Positions 6,994-14,495 of a DNA stretch of 55,227 nucleotides are shown here, piece by piece. The notes beneath the pieces are model-generated. The model was not told the origin of the DNA. It was given only the letters and a program-made list of their open reading frames with translations, and ran no database searches. This DNA comes from CAYMEK01 sp964389305 (GTDB lineage: Bacteria > Spirochaetota > Spirochaetia > SZUA-6 > DRHE01), in contig CAYMEK010000027.1 of assembly GCA_964389305.1 (NCBI GenBank), positions 1-55,227 of the forward strand, written 5' to 3'. Position 1 is the first letter of the stretch. Each line of letters opens with the position of its first letter. Position numbers and translations under genes: made by a program.

Positions 6994-8763
6994 GTGCGCA
7001 GGCAGGTGGTACGGAACCCTTTCTCGGTTCTCTTTGTCTTTTATCTCCTGGCTTTTGGAGTATTCTTTTTCTACTCTATCTTCTCCTTTCCAGCGGGTTC
7101 CGGGGGAATACTGGGGGTGTTCCAGTGGCCGTATATCTGGACGAACAGCTTCATTCTTTTCATGAAATACTGCATCCCCATAACCGTAGCTGCGGTGGTG
7201 GTAGCCTATTCACTTCTGCCGACCTCGGATACTGTGCGTTTCCGGGCCGCCTCACAGCCGTTTTCGAGGCTGGTCACCTCGCACCTGGTGACCTTCATCA
7301 CCTTGGCGGTGATCTACACCGTGCTGGTCCTCGGGCTTTACCCGCTCGCGCAGCGTAATATGGAGCAGTTTTCCTATCTGAGCCGGCAGGCATTGAGCTT
7401 CCTGGAACAGGCTGAGGAAGCCATGAGGGCGGAGGACAAAGAGGAGGCTTTGCACGACTATCAGCGTTATCTGGTCATCGACGGCGACAACCGGAAAGTC
7501 AGAGAGCTGGCGAGCGATCTACAGATGGAATTGGTTGCCGAAGTCTCTGGAGGCGATGAGGAGGAAACCGCCGATTCGGAGATCCTGAGGATGAAAGAGC
7601 TGGCCGAAGGCAAACAACCTTACGAGCTTTTCGCTATGGCTCAGGAGTTCTACAATCGTGAGGATTATTTCTCCGCCTACTACTATGCCAACCTGGCCTT
7701 CCGTTTGGATCCCTCCCGCACAGATGCTCAGCGGCTGGCCGCCCGGGCCCAGGAAATGATCGGAAGCAAGGATTTGAGCAAGCTGGAAGCAGAAGAGAAG
7801 CAGCTTTTCGCACGCAAGCAAGAGGGCTACGAGTACTTCGTGAACGGGGAGTATCTGCAAGCCTATCACACCTTTCGTGAGCTGAACGAAGACTATCCCG
7901 GTGATGCCGATATCGTCAGCTTCCTGCGCAAGAGCCAGGAGCAGTTGAGCAAGGAGACCTTCTTCCTCGACCAGGCCCGAACCATCGATCAGATGCCGGG
8001 AGCCACGGAGTTGCTTTTCGTTAACTATAGCCAGGACGGTGAAAAGGAAATTGTGTTCCTGGGTAAGCTGGCCGGCCTGGAACAGGGTATTTTCTGTAAA
8101 GATATCGAAGTTGTACGCTTCACTACCCAGGGATTGCTCTACCACTACTACGCTTCATATGGAAAGCTGGACAGCTATCTCGAGGCGGGGGAGGAACGCT
8201 ACTACATCAATCTTCACGGCGTGGACAGAACGGCCGAGGGGGTCGAGACGCTTCCCCGCTACATCTCCGGGAGCTTGCGTCGCAGGGAAAATGTTCTTCC
8301 CAACCTGCTGCAGCTCAAGCCCGGCCTGGTGGAGCTTCGTACTTTGGAAGCGGGAAAAGTGGCTTCGGCTACAGCAGCCAGCCTCGGCTTCTTCCCCCTC
8401 TGGCAGATTCGCGGGCACGTTGCCGAATACGGTTACCTGGAATCCTTCGTGGCGGCGGAAATCTTGCGCCGTACGCTTCTACCCTTCAGCTTCCTCATCC
8501 TCTCCCTGCTCGCGGTTGCCTTGGGTTGGAGGTTCAGGGTCCGATTCTCCGGGCCGCCGCCGCGGTTCCTGGTCGTGTTCATGCCTCTGTTCCCCCTGGT
8601 CGCAGTGTTCGTTACCTCCCTGTTCCTGCACGCTCAGCGCCTGGTCCTGAGCTTCGTGCTGCTGCGTTTCGGATTCACGGTTTCGCTGGCGGCCTTCCTC
8701 ATCCTGCAGGGGTTGCTGCTGATGGTGGTGATGGTCCTGCTGGCCGGCCAGAGTACGGACTAA
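6994..8763 (+). CDS. Membrane protein with central TPR-like repeats
   Basis: A 589-residue protein. Three hydrophobic segments occur at about residues 8-30, 55-75 and 90-115, then a helical region (about 125-330) with TPR-like pairs such as ALHDYQRYLVIDGDN and AYYYANLAFRLDPS. A mixed domain follows, then three or four C-terminal membrane segments from about 490. GTG 6994 has AGGAG 6 nt upstream. TPR regions usually hold protein partners; which side of the membrane it faces is uncertain. It probably works with the preceding membrane protein. I cannot assign a named family. Confidence 0.75.
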   Translation: MRRQVVRNPFSVLFVFYLLAFGVFFFYSIFSFPAGSGGILGVFQWPYIWTNSFILFMKYCIPITVAAVVVAYSLLPTSDTVRFRAASQPFSRLVTSHLVTFITLAVIYTVLVLGLYPLAQRNMEQFSYLSRQALSFLEQAEEAMRAEDKEEALHDYQRYLVIDGDNRKVRELASDLQMELVAEVSGGDEEETADSEILRMKELAEGKQPYELFAMAQEFYNREDYFSAYYYANLAFRLDPSRTDAQRLAARAQEMIGSKDLSKLEAEEKQLFARKQEGYEYFVNGEYLQAYHTFRELNEDYPGDADIVSFLRKSQEQLSKETFFLDQARTIDQMPGATELLFVNYSQDGEKEIVFLGKLAGLEQGIFCKDIEVVRFTTQGLLYHYYASYGKLDSYLEAGEERYYINLHGVDRTAEGVETLPRYISGSLRRRENVLPNLLQLKPGLVELRTLEAGKVASATAASLGFFPLWQIRGHVAEYGYLESFVAAEILRRTLLPFSFLILSLLAVALGWRFRVRFSGPPPRFLVVFMPLFPLVAVFVTSLFLHAQRLVLSFVLLRFGFTVSLAAFLILQGLLLMVVMVLLAGQSTD

Positions 8764-8768
8764 AGGCC

Positions 8769-9533
8769 ATGGCTTTCAAAGGAAAGCTGATCGGCGCGCT
8801 GCTGGGTTCATTTGCAGGACCGATGGGTACGATTCTAGGAGGGCTCATCGGTCACCTCTTCGATCGAGCCACAGAGGAAAGAAAGGCCATGGAGGGACTC
8901 GGAAGCGGACCCCGGGTCCTCTACGATTCGATTCCCGCCGCCCAGCTCAACTTTCTATCTTCCCTGATCGGACTTTCTATTGCCGTAGCCAACGCCGACC
9001 GGCATGTCCGGACTTCCCAGGTGGACGCCCTCAAGGCCTTTTTCCGCGAGAATTTCCCCTATTCGGAAGAAGATCACAGAATTATACTCCGGATCATTGA
9101 CGAGACCTTCCTCAACCGGAACCGTCTCGATGTGCAGGCCTTGGCCGGCTATTACCGGGCTACCTCAAGTCCGGCGGGCAGGCTTTTGCTGCTGCGCCTG
9201 CTGTTCAAGATCGCCGCCGTCGACCGCCGGGGAATCTCCGAGCCGGAGGAAACGATGATCCGCCTCATCGCGCAGCGGCTGGGTGTCGATGCCGGCGCTT
9301 ATCAGAGTATCCGGGCCGAGTTCAAGGGGGAGGAGGGACGGGCCTACCAGATTCTCGGAGTCAAACCGGACGCCAGCGAGGAGGAGATCCACAGTGCCTA
9401 CCGGCGGCTGGCCAGTCAGTATCACCCCGACACGGTGGCCAACCTGGGTGAGGAGTTCGTGAAAGTCGCCGAAGAAAAGTTCAAGATTATCAATGAAGCC
9501 TATGCGGAGATCCGTAAGCAAAGAGGATTCTAG
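8769..9533 (+). CDS. DjlA-like TerB/J-domain co-chaperone
   Basis: A 254-residue protein with three parts. The Gly-rich hydrophobic start (GALLGSFAGPMGTILGG) resembles the membrane or oligomer anchor of DjlA. Residues about 55-175 form a TerB-like helical domain. Residues about 190-254 are a J domain with the HPD tripeptide in SQYHPDTVAN that stimulates DnaK ATPase. ATG 8769 lies 5 nt after the previous stop. It should act as a DnaK partner near the membrane, possibly for the two membrane proteins encoded just upstream (inference). Confidence 0.88.
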   Translation: MAFKGKLIGALLGSFAGPMGTILGGLIGHLFDRATEERKAMEGLGSGPRVLYDSIPAAQLNFLSSLIGLSIAVANADRHVRTSQVDALKAFFRENFPYSEEDHRIILRIIDETFLNRNRLDVQALAGYYRATSSPAGRLLLLRLLFKIAAVDRRGISEPEETMIRLIAQRLGVDAGAYQSIRAEFKGEEGRAYQILGVKPDASEEEIHSAYRRLASQYHPDTVANLGEEFVKVAEEKFKIINEAYAEIRKQRGF

Positions 9534-9621
9534 ATAGAAGACAGGGAGCGGGTCAGATCGTCCTTAAGGCGCTGCAAGAATCGTCAAACCTATAGATCCC
9601 TTGTCCGGTCTTCCCGCGATT

Positions 9622-10905
9622 TCAGGCTTCCGAGATCCGTTCGATGTGGGCCCCCAATCCTTTTAGCCGCTGGGAGAGATTCTCGTACCCTCGCTCGATC
9701 TGGTACACGTTGCCGATGGTGCTTTGCCCTTCGGCGCACAGCGCGGCGATCACCATAGCCATACCGGCCCGCACGTCCGGAGACACCAGCTCGGCTCCCT
9801 GCAGCCGGGACGGGCCGCTGACTACCGCTCGATGAGGGTCGCAGAGAATGATGCGCGCGCCCATACCGATCAGCTTATCTACAAAGAACATGCGGGATTC
9901 GAACATCTTTTCATAAATAAGGATGGTGCCTTCCACCTGGGTTGCCGTGACCAGGGCGATGGAGATGAGATCCGGCGGGAATCCGGGCCAGGGAGCGTCG
10001 TCTATTTTTGGGATCATTCCGCCCAGATCCGGTACCACTTTCAAATCCTGCCCGGCGGGAATCCGGATTGTTTGTCCGTCCGTCTCCCAGTGAATACCCA
10101 GCTTGGCGAAGGCGATACGGGTCATGCGCAGGTACTGGGGCGCCGCGTCCTCGATTTCCAGCTCGCTGTGAGTCACTGCGGCCAGCCCGATCAGCGAACC
10201 CACCTCCATGAAATCAGTTGAAATTTTGAACTCGGTGCCGCCGAGGCGCTTGACTCCCTCAATCTTTAGAATGTTGGAGCCGATCCCGTCGATGATAGCG
10301 CCCATGGCATTCAGCATACGGCAGAGATCCTGCACGTGAGGCTCCGAAGCGGCGTTGCGGATGGTCGTGATTCCTTCGGAAAGCACGGCGGCCATGAGTG
10401 CGTTCTCCGTGGCCGTTACCGACGTTTCATCGAGGAACAGGTCAGCTCCCACCAGTTTATTGGCCCGAACGGTGAACACACCGTCAATTTCCACGCTGGC
10501 TCCAAGCTCTTTAAAAGCCAGAAAGTGAGTGTCCAGCCTGCGTCGGCCTATCACATCTCCTCCCGGAGGAGGAAGCGTAACCCGGCCGCAACGGGCGAGC
10601 AGGGGACCGGCGAAGAGAATCGAAGCCCTGATCTGCTTGGCCATCTCCAGGGGAACGGCGCAATTGCGGACATCGTTGGTCTTCAGACGGTAGGTGCGCT
10701 TGTTGGTCCTCTCCACCAGCGAACCGAGGGTTTTCAGAATCCCGATCATCACCTCCACGTCTTCTATGTCGGGGACGTTTCTGAGCACCACCTCCTCGTC
10801 GGTCAGCAGGGTGGCGGCCAGACAGGGCAGAGCGGCATTCTTGTTGCCGCTAGGCCGGACCTTCCCCTTCAGCGGATGGCCGCCCTCGATCGCGTACCTG
10901 TACAT
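9622..10905 (-). CDS. murA: UDP-N-acetylglucosamine 1-carboxyvinyltransferase
   Basis: MurA transfers enolpyruvate from PEP to UDP-GlcNAc, the first committed step of peptidoglycan synthesis, in the cytoplasm. The 427-residue product has the full EPSP-synthase-like fold with Lys22 in SGNKNAALP and the PPPGGDVIGRR active-site loop. The loop position normally held by catalytic Cys115 is Asp117 here. Cys-to-Asp forms (Borrelia, Mycobacterium, Chlamydia) are active but insensitive to fosfomycin. ATG 10905 is preferred over the longer TTG start at 10944 because the family begins just before this point. It follows the lipoprotein gene by 35 nt on the same strand, probably one transcript. Confidence 0.95.
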   Translation of the reverse strand: MYRYAIEGGHPLKGKVRPSGNKNAALPCLAATLLTDEEVVLRNVPDIEDVEVMIGILKTLGSLVERTNKRTYRLKTNDVRNCAVPLEMAKQIRASILFAGPLLARCGRVTLPPPGGDVIGRRRLDTHFLAFKELGASVEIDGVFTVRANKLVGADLFLDETSVTATENALMAAVLSEGITTIRNAASEPHVQDLCRMLNAMGAIIDGIGSNILKIEGVKRLGGTEFKISTDFMEVGSLIGLAAVTHSELEIEDAAPQYLRMTRIAFAKLGIHWETDGQTIRIPAGQDLKVVPDLGGMIPKIDDAPWPGFPPDLISIALVTATQVEGTILIYEKMFESRMFFVDKLIGMGARIILCDPHRAVVSGPSRLQGAELVSPDVRAGMAMVIAALCAEGQSTIGNVYQIERGYENLSQRLKGLGAHIERISEA

Positions 10906-10940
10906 AGTCGCGTTCACTGTAAATGGACGGCAGCCGCCTG

Positions 10941-12155
10941 TCAATCGACGGGGGGTGCAAAGGCGAACTGTCTGTCCCGGAACGGATTGGACAGCATATA
11001 CACGCGGGCGTTGGCGATGTAGGAGGTGCCGTTGACGTCGATCATCCGGTAGCTGATGGTGAAATATAAACCCCTGTCGTTCTCCGCGACGAAGGGATCC
11101 TCAAGGACTTGCGGGAAGACCACTTCCCGCAGTGCAGGAAACTCTACCAGGCCCAACTCTTCGAGACCCATTATTCGGATCAGGATCTCAGCACTATCCA
11201 GGCCTGCTTTCCTCAGTTTACCGAGTACGGTTGGATCTACGAGCACGTTTACCGCTTCTTGCAGTTTTCCGGCAAGCACCAGCTCTTTGGCTTCTAGCAG
11301 GAATGCGTTCAAGTTTCGCACCACATTGCGGTTTTGATACTCCACGAAATCGCGCCCGTTCCAGCGGTACCATTTCAGAAAGGTCTCGAATCCGGTACCT
11401 TCCTCCATAACCCCCTCTTTCACGAACAGGTCGATCATCCCGTTCCCATCGATATCCTCCAGTCGGAACTGACGGGAGAGTGTTTCAGCCAGACTCTGGC
11501 GGGCGCGGGGCAGACCGCTGGCGTTGTCGAAAACGAACAGCTCCACCTCCCGTCCTTCCTGCGTTTGAAAGGACACGGTGACGATCACCGGCAGAGACCG
11601 GGTGGTGTACAGTGGGGTCTTGCGCAGCGATTCGAAAACCTTCCGCTCTCCGAGAGGCAGTATCTTCACGCGGCGGAAGTTACCCTGGCGATTGGCGAAA
11701 ACCAGCAGTGAAAAGGCCACCGGCTCGGCCTGGTCCTCGAACAGCCTGGAAGCGTCGTCGAGGCGCCCGGATTCGCGGCTGTCTAGGCCCCGGGACGGTA
11801 TAGCCAGGGCGAAGCATTCGGGGTTTCGGTCTCTATCGAGGTCGTGGAGCAGAATAGGCATCCTGCCGCGGAGGATCAGAGGCCGCAGCTCTGCGGGGTA
11901 TAGCCTGGTTATCTGCCTGACTGCTTCGTAGTAGCTGATTTCGGGCGGCGAAGGTTCCTCGGCTGGCTTTACGGGTGCAACATCGGTTTCGTGGGGAGCG
12001 GGCAGGCTGGTTTCCGGCGCCTCTTCAGCGCCCGCAGAAGCCCGCCGGCGTCCGGCCGCCCCTGCCCTGCCGGGCTCACTGGGTGTACCCCCGCCGAGAC
12101 AACCGCCCAACAGCAGGATGATGAGAACAAGGGGTATTGCACTCCATTTGGGCAT
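10941..12155 (-). CDS. Predicted lipoprotein of unknown function
   Basis: A 404-residue protein from ATG 12155. The signal peptide ends in LLGGC, a clear lipobox with the lipidated Cys near residue 19, followed by a Gly/Pro/Glu-rich linker to about residue 75. The mature part includes HDLDRDRNPECFAL and EDIDGNGMIDLF, Asp-rich segments like calcium-binding or VCBS/FG-GAP-type turns, so it may have a repeat or propeller character. No enzyme motif is seen. An upstream in-frame start (12197) would add 14 residues ahead of the signal peptide. It lies upstream of murA in the same direction. Confidence 0.75.
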   Translation of the reverse strand: MPKWSAIPLVLIILLLGGCLGGGTPSEPGRAGAAGRRRASAGAEEAPETSLPAPHETDVAPVKPAEEPSPPEISYYEAVRQITRLYPAELRPLILRGRMPILLHDLDRDRNPECFALAIPSRGLDSRESGRLDDASRLFEDQAEPVAFSLLVFANRQGNFRRVKILPLGERKVFESLRKTPLYTTRSLPVIVTVSFQTQEGREVELFVFDNASGLPRARQSLAETLSRQFRLEDIDGNGMIDLFVKEGVMEEGTGFETFLKWYRWNGRDFVEYQNRNVVRNLNAFLLEAKELVLAGKLQEAVNVLVDPTVLGKLRKAGLDSAEILIRIMGLEELGLVEFPALREVVFPQVLEDPFVAENDRGLYFTISYRMIDVNGTSYIANARVYMLSNPFRDRQFAFAPPVD

Positions 12156-12285
12156 ATTACGACAAAATAGTAGCCTAAAACGCGTACGGATTTCCATCTA
12201 GATTTAGAAAAAAGTAACGGGCCGCTGAACAGGACTTGCCTTCCGGTCGCAGCCGTCCTGGCTGCTTCCTCCAGGCCGCCTCGCT

Positions 12286-12385
12286 NNNNNNNNNNNNNNN
12301 NNNNNNNNNNNNNNNNNNNNNNNNNNNNNNNNNNNNNNNNNNNNNNNNNNNNNNNNNNNNNNNNNNNNNNNNNNNNNNNNNNNNN
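12286..12385. other. Assembly gap (100 N)
   Basis: Exactly 100 N, a placeholder gap inside the 188-bp repeat array. The true length is unknown. Confidence 0.97.
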
Positions 12386-12464
12386 TGGCGCCAGACCTCC
12401 TGTCTGGCTGCCCTCGCCCCTGCTCGGCGCTCGCTCGTTTTAAGTCCTCTTCAGCGGCTCCGAG

Positions 12465-12500
12465 AAAAAAAAGACCAGCCTTCAAATCGAGACTGGTCTT
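12465..12500 (-). terminator. Duplicated terminator copy in the repeat array
   Basis: A second copy, exactly 188 bp from the tRNA-Leu terminator, with one base change in the stem that leaves a G-U pair on the minus strand. It also ends in a run of eight T. It would serve as a back-up stop for the tRNA transcript. Confidence 0.7.
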
Positions 12501-12652
12501 CCTCCTGCCCGGAAGAGGACTTGCCTTCCGGTCGCAGCCGTCCTGGCTGCTTCCTCCAGGCCGCCTCGCTCGCTGGCGCCAGACCTCCTGTCTGGCTGCC
12601 CTCGCCCCTGCTCGGCGCTCGCTCGTTTCAAGTCCTCTTCAGCGGCTCCGAG

Positions 12653-12688
12653 AAAAAAAAGACCAGTCTTCAAATCGAGACTGGTCTT
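12653..12688 (-). terminator. Factor-independent terminator of tRNA-Leu
   Basis: On the minus strand, an 11-bp perfect stem (12678-12688 with 12659-12669) with an 8-nt loop runs straight into eight T. It lies 6 nt beyond the tRNA 3' end. Textbook form and correct position. Confidence 0.92.
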
Positions 12689-12694
12689 CCTCCT

Positions 12695-12777
12695 GCCCGG
12701 AAGAGGACTTGAACCTCCACGGGGAATCCCCCACTAGACCCTGAACCTAGCGTGTCTACCAATTTCACCATCCGGGC
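12695..12777 (-). tRNA. tRNA-Leu (anticodon CAG)
   Basis: Read on the minus strand it folds as a class II tRNA of 83 nt. The acceptor stem is GCCCGGA with TCCGGGC, the anticodon stem CTAGG/TCTAG with loop TTCAGGG (anticodon CAG). A long variable arm (GGGGATTCCCC region) and T arm GGAGG-TTCAAGT-CCTCT follow. CCA is not encoded. It has its own promoter and terminator. The last 17 nt recur in the neighbouring 188-bp repeat. Confidence 0.95.
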
Positions 12778-12790
12778 CTGTTCAACGAAA

Positions 12791-12820
12791 AAAATAGCAA
12801 ATACCCCGCGTTGTTGTCAA
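12791..12820 (-). promoter_or_regulatory. Promoter of tRNA-Leu
   Basis: On the minus strand, TTGACA (12815-12820) and TATTTT (12791-12796) are 18 bp apart. The start would be near 12784, about 7 nt before the mature tRNA end, as expected for a tRNA gene. Confidence 0.7.
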
Positions 12821-12882
12821 GCCGCCTCTAATGATGCCCAACTGCAGGGATTACCGGTTCGGGCATTGCCGCCCCTTGTGGC

Positions 12883-12911
12883 GTGACAGTCCGCTGTTTC
12901 TCTGCTATCTT
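12883..12911 (+). promoter_or_regulatory. Putative promoter of the ymdB-like gene
   Basis: GTGACA (12883-12888) and TATCTT (12906-12911) are 17 bp apart. The start point near 12918 gives a leader of about 45 nt to GTG 12964. This argues against in-frame starts before 12918. Confidence 0.5.
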
Positions 12912-12963
12912 TGGCGCAGGTCGTGAACATGAATGCCTTTTTTCGATGCGGAGCCCCGCGACC

Positions 12964-13785
12964 GTGAGGATTCTCTACATCGGCGAGATAGTCGGCTCTT
13001 CCGGGGTGTTCTGCGTGAAGACGAAGCTTCCCCAGCTAAAGGAACAGAGGAGCATAGACTTCGTGGTGGCTTCGGGAGACGGGGCCACCGGTGGCTTCGG
13101 GATCGGCAAGAATCATTCCATCTATCTGCACAAGCTCGGTGTGGATGCGATTACCTCTGGAGAGTGTATCTACTACAAGAAGGACATGGTCACCCATATC
13201 GCCAAAGCGCCCTATATACTCAGGGCGGCCAACTATCCCTACGGCAATCCGGGCAGGGGCTGGCACGTGTTCAGCGTCGGGGACAGAAAGGTTGGTGTCG
13301 TCAACCTTCTGGGCCAATCCGGTTTCAACCGGGTGCATCTCAATAACCCTTTTCTCATGATTCACGACATCGTGGCAAAAATTGCGGAGCAAACCAACGT
13401 GATTGTGGTCGATTTCCACGCCTCGACCACGGCGGAGAAGTACACGATGTTCTACCACCTGGAAGGCAAGGTCTCCGCCGTGCTCGGCAGCCACAGCAAG
13501 GTGCTCAGCGCCGACGCCCGTATTCTACCCGGCGGCACGGCGGTGATTGCCGGTACGGGGCGTACGGGAAGCAGCTACTCGGTGGGGGGATTGGACCCGC
13601 AGATCGAGATCCGCAAGTTCCTTACCCAGATCCACGAGCAATCCCGGATAAGCTGGGACGAACTGGAGCTCCAGGGCGTATTGGTGGACACAGACGCCGA
13701 GGGAAGGGCGACGGGAATAGAGATCGTTCGGGAGACCTGCGAGCGGATAGATGATGAGGCAGCAGGGGCCGGCGGGGAGGAATAG
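12964..13785 (+). CDS. YmdB/TIGR00282-family protein with altered metal site
   Basis: A 273-residue protein aligning over its whole length with the YmdB family of calcineurin-like 2',3'-cyclic-nucleotide phosphodiesterases. The metal ligands are changed: Glu8 for the first Asp (IGEIVG instead of IGDIVG), Asp39-Gly40 for Glu-Asn, Glu67-Cys68 for Asn-His, and Lys179 for the last His. His152 (DFHA) and His177 are kept. It may bind metal differently or may have lost phosphodiesterase activity and kept a regulatory role. GTG 12964 has GGAG 10 nt upstream and matches the family start; ATG 12946 is an alternative. Family membership is clear, activity uncertain. Confidence 0.82.
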   Translation: MRILYIGEIVGSSGVFCVKTKLPQLKEQRSIDFVVASGDGATGGFGIGKNHSIYLHKLGVDAITSGECIYYKKDMVTHIAKAPYILRAANYPYGNPGRGWHVFSVGDRKVGVVNLLGQSGFNRVHLNNPFLMIHDIVAKIAEQTNVIVVDFHASTTAEKYTMFYHLEGKVSAVLGSHSKVLSADARILPGGTAVIAGTGRTGSSYSVGGLDPQIEIRKFLTQIHEQSRISWDELELQGVLVDTDAEGRATGIEIVRETCERIDDEAAGAGGEE

Positions 13786-13855
13786 AAACAAAAAAATCGC
13801 CAAAAGTAGTGATTTTCAAAGTTGGGGCTATACTTAGAGGAAAAGAGGTACGGCG

Positions 13856-14410
13856 ATGATACAACTTTTCATCAAGGGTTTTTTCCTCGATTCCGATCGA
13901 ATGCCCGTTGCAGTTTTGACAGATTCCGGAGGTGAGCGGATCCTGCCTGTGTGGATCGGGCCTTCAGAGGCCAGCTCGATCATCGTCGAGTTGGAGGAAA
14001 TTAAAAGCCCCCGACCGCTGGCTCACGATATCCTGGCCCGCTATTTCAAGCGTCATGGCTTCACCATGGACAGTTTGGAGATCTTCGACCACTCCAGGGA
14101 TTACGGTTATTGCGCCCGTATCAACTATCACCGTCGATGGCGGCACTTCAACATGGAAGTGCGCCCCAGCGACGGCCTGGCAGTGGCGGTGCGGCTGCAG
14201 GCCCCTATCCTGGCTGAAGAACAGCTTCTCAGTGACGCCAATCTTTGCTCCCTGATGGCTTCCCTGCGCGATCCCTGCAAGGGGTTGATATTCTACCCCC
14301 AGCCTGTTGGCACCGGGGTAAAGGCGGCCACAGGAGGGACAGCCGCAGCCTCTGATAAAGCTTCCCAGCGCTTTTTCCTCAGTGAGGAAAAGACCTTCCC
14401 TCCTAACTAA
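13856..14410 (+). CDS. Bifunctional nuclease (DUF151) family protein
   Basis: A 184-residue cytoplasmic protein. Residues about 1-140 form the BFN/DUF151 domain, with family stretches ILPVWIGPSEASSI, LEEIKSPRPLAHD and EVRPSDGLAVAVRLQAPI. Plant and Thermotoga relatives have been reported to have RNase/DNase activity; the function in bacteria is not settled. The C-terminal 40 residues are Ala/Gly/Ser-rich and probably unstructured. A GAGG-type site precedes ATG 13856. It sits between the ymdB-like gene and pyrG on the same strand. Confidence 0.88.
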   Translation: MIQLFIKGFFLDSDRMPVAVLTDSGGERILPVWIGPSEASSIIVELEEIKSPRPLAHDILARYFKRHGFTMDSLEIFDHSRDYGYCARINYHRRWRHFNMEVRPSDGLAVAVRLQAPILAEEQLLSDANLCSLMASLRDPCKGLIFYPQPVGTGVKAATGGTAAASDKASQRFFLSEEKTFPPN

Positions 14411-14453
14411 CCTGCCAATCGACCTCGGGATTCTGCTGCAGCCAGTCTCCGGC

Positions 14454-14459
14454 TATAAT
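14454..14459 (+). promoter_or_regulatory. Possible -10 element before pyrG
   Basis: A perfect TATAAT at 14454-14459 lies about 40 bp upstream of the family-matching pyrG start. No good -35 hexamer is found 16-18 bp upstream, so an activator or a weak promoter is possible. Confidence 0.4.
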
Positions 14460-14495
14460 TGACATCCTCGGCGGGCTGTGAATAATTCTACCCAT

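Larger units (their letters stand above)
12231..12711. repeat. 188-bp tandem repeat copying the tRNA-Leu 3' end and terminator
   Basis: The period is 188 bp, seen from terminator copies at 12465-12500 and 12653-12688 and from the tRNA 3'-end sequence at 12507-12523 and 12695-12711 (17 identical bases). Each unit contains a 127-bp GC-rich segment (12513-12639) bounded by an 11-bp perfect inverted repeat, AAGAGGACTTG and CAAGTCCTCTT, which is itself part of the tRNA T arm. A further partial copy starts at 12231, before the N gap. Left and right gap edges would join with only 3 missing bases relative to the intact copy, or with any multiple of 188 more. Confidence 0.85.

Noticed and set aside
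12513..12639. Insertion sequence
   Set aside because: The 127-bp segment has inverted ends but no transposase and no matching target duplication other than the tandem unit itself. I keep it as a repeat.
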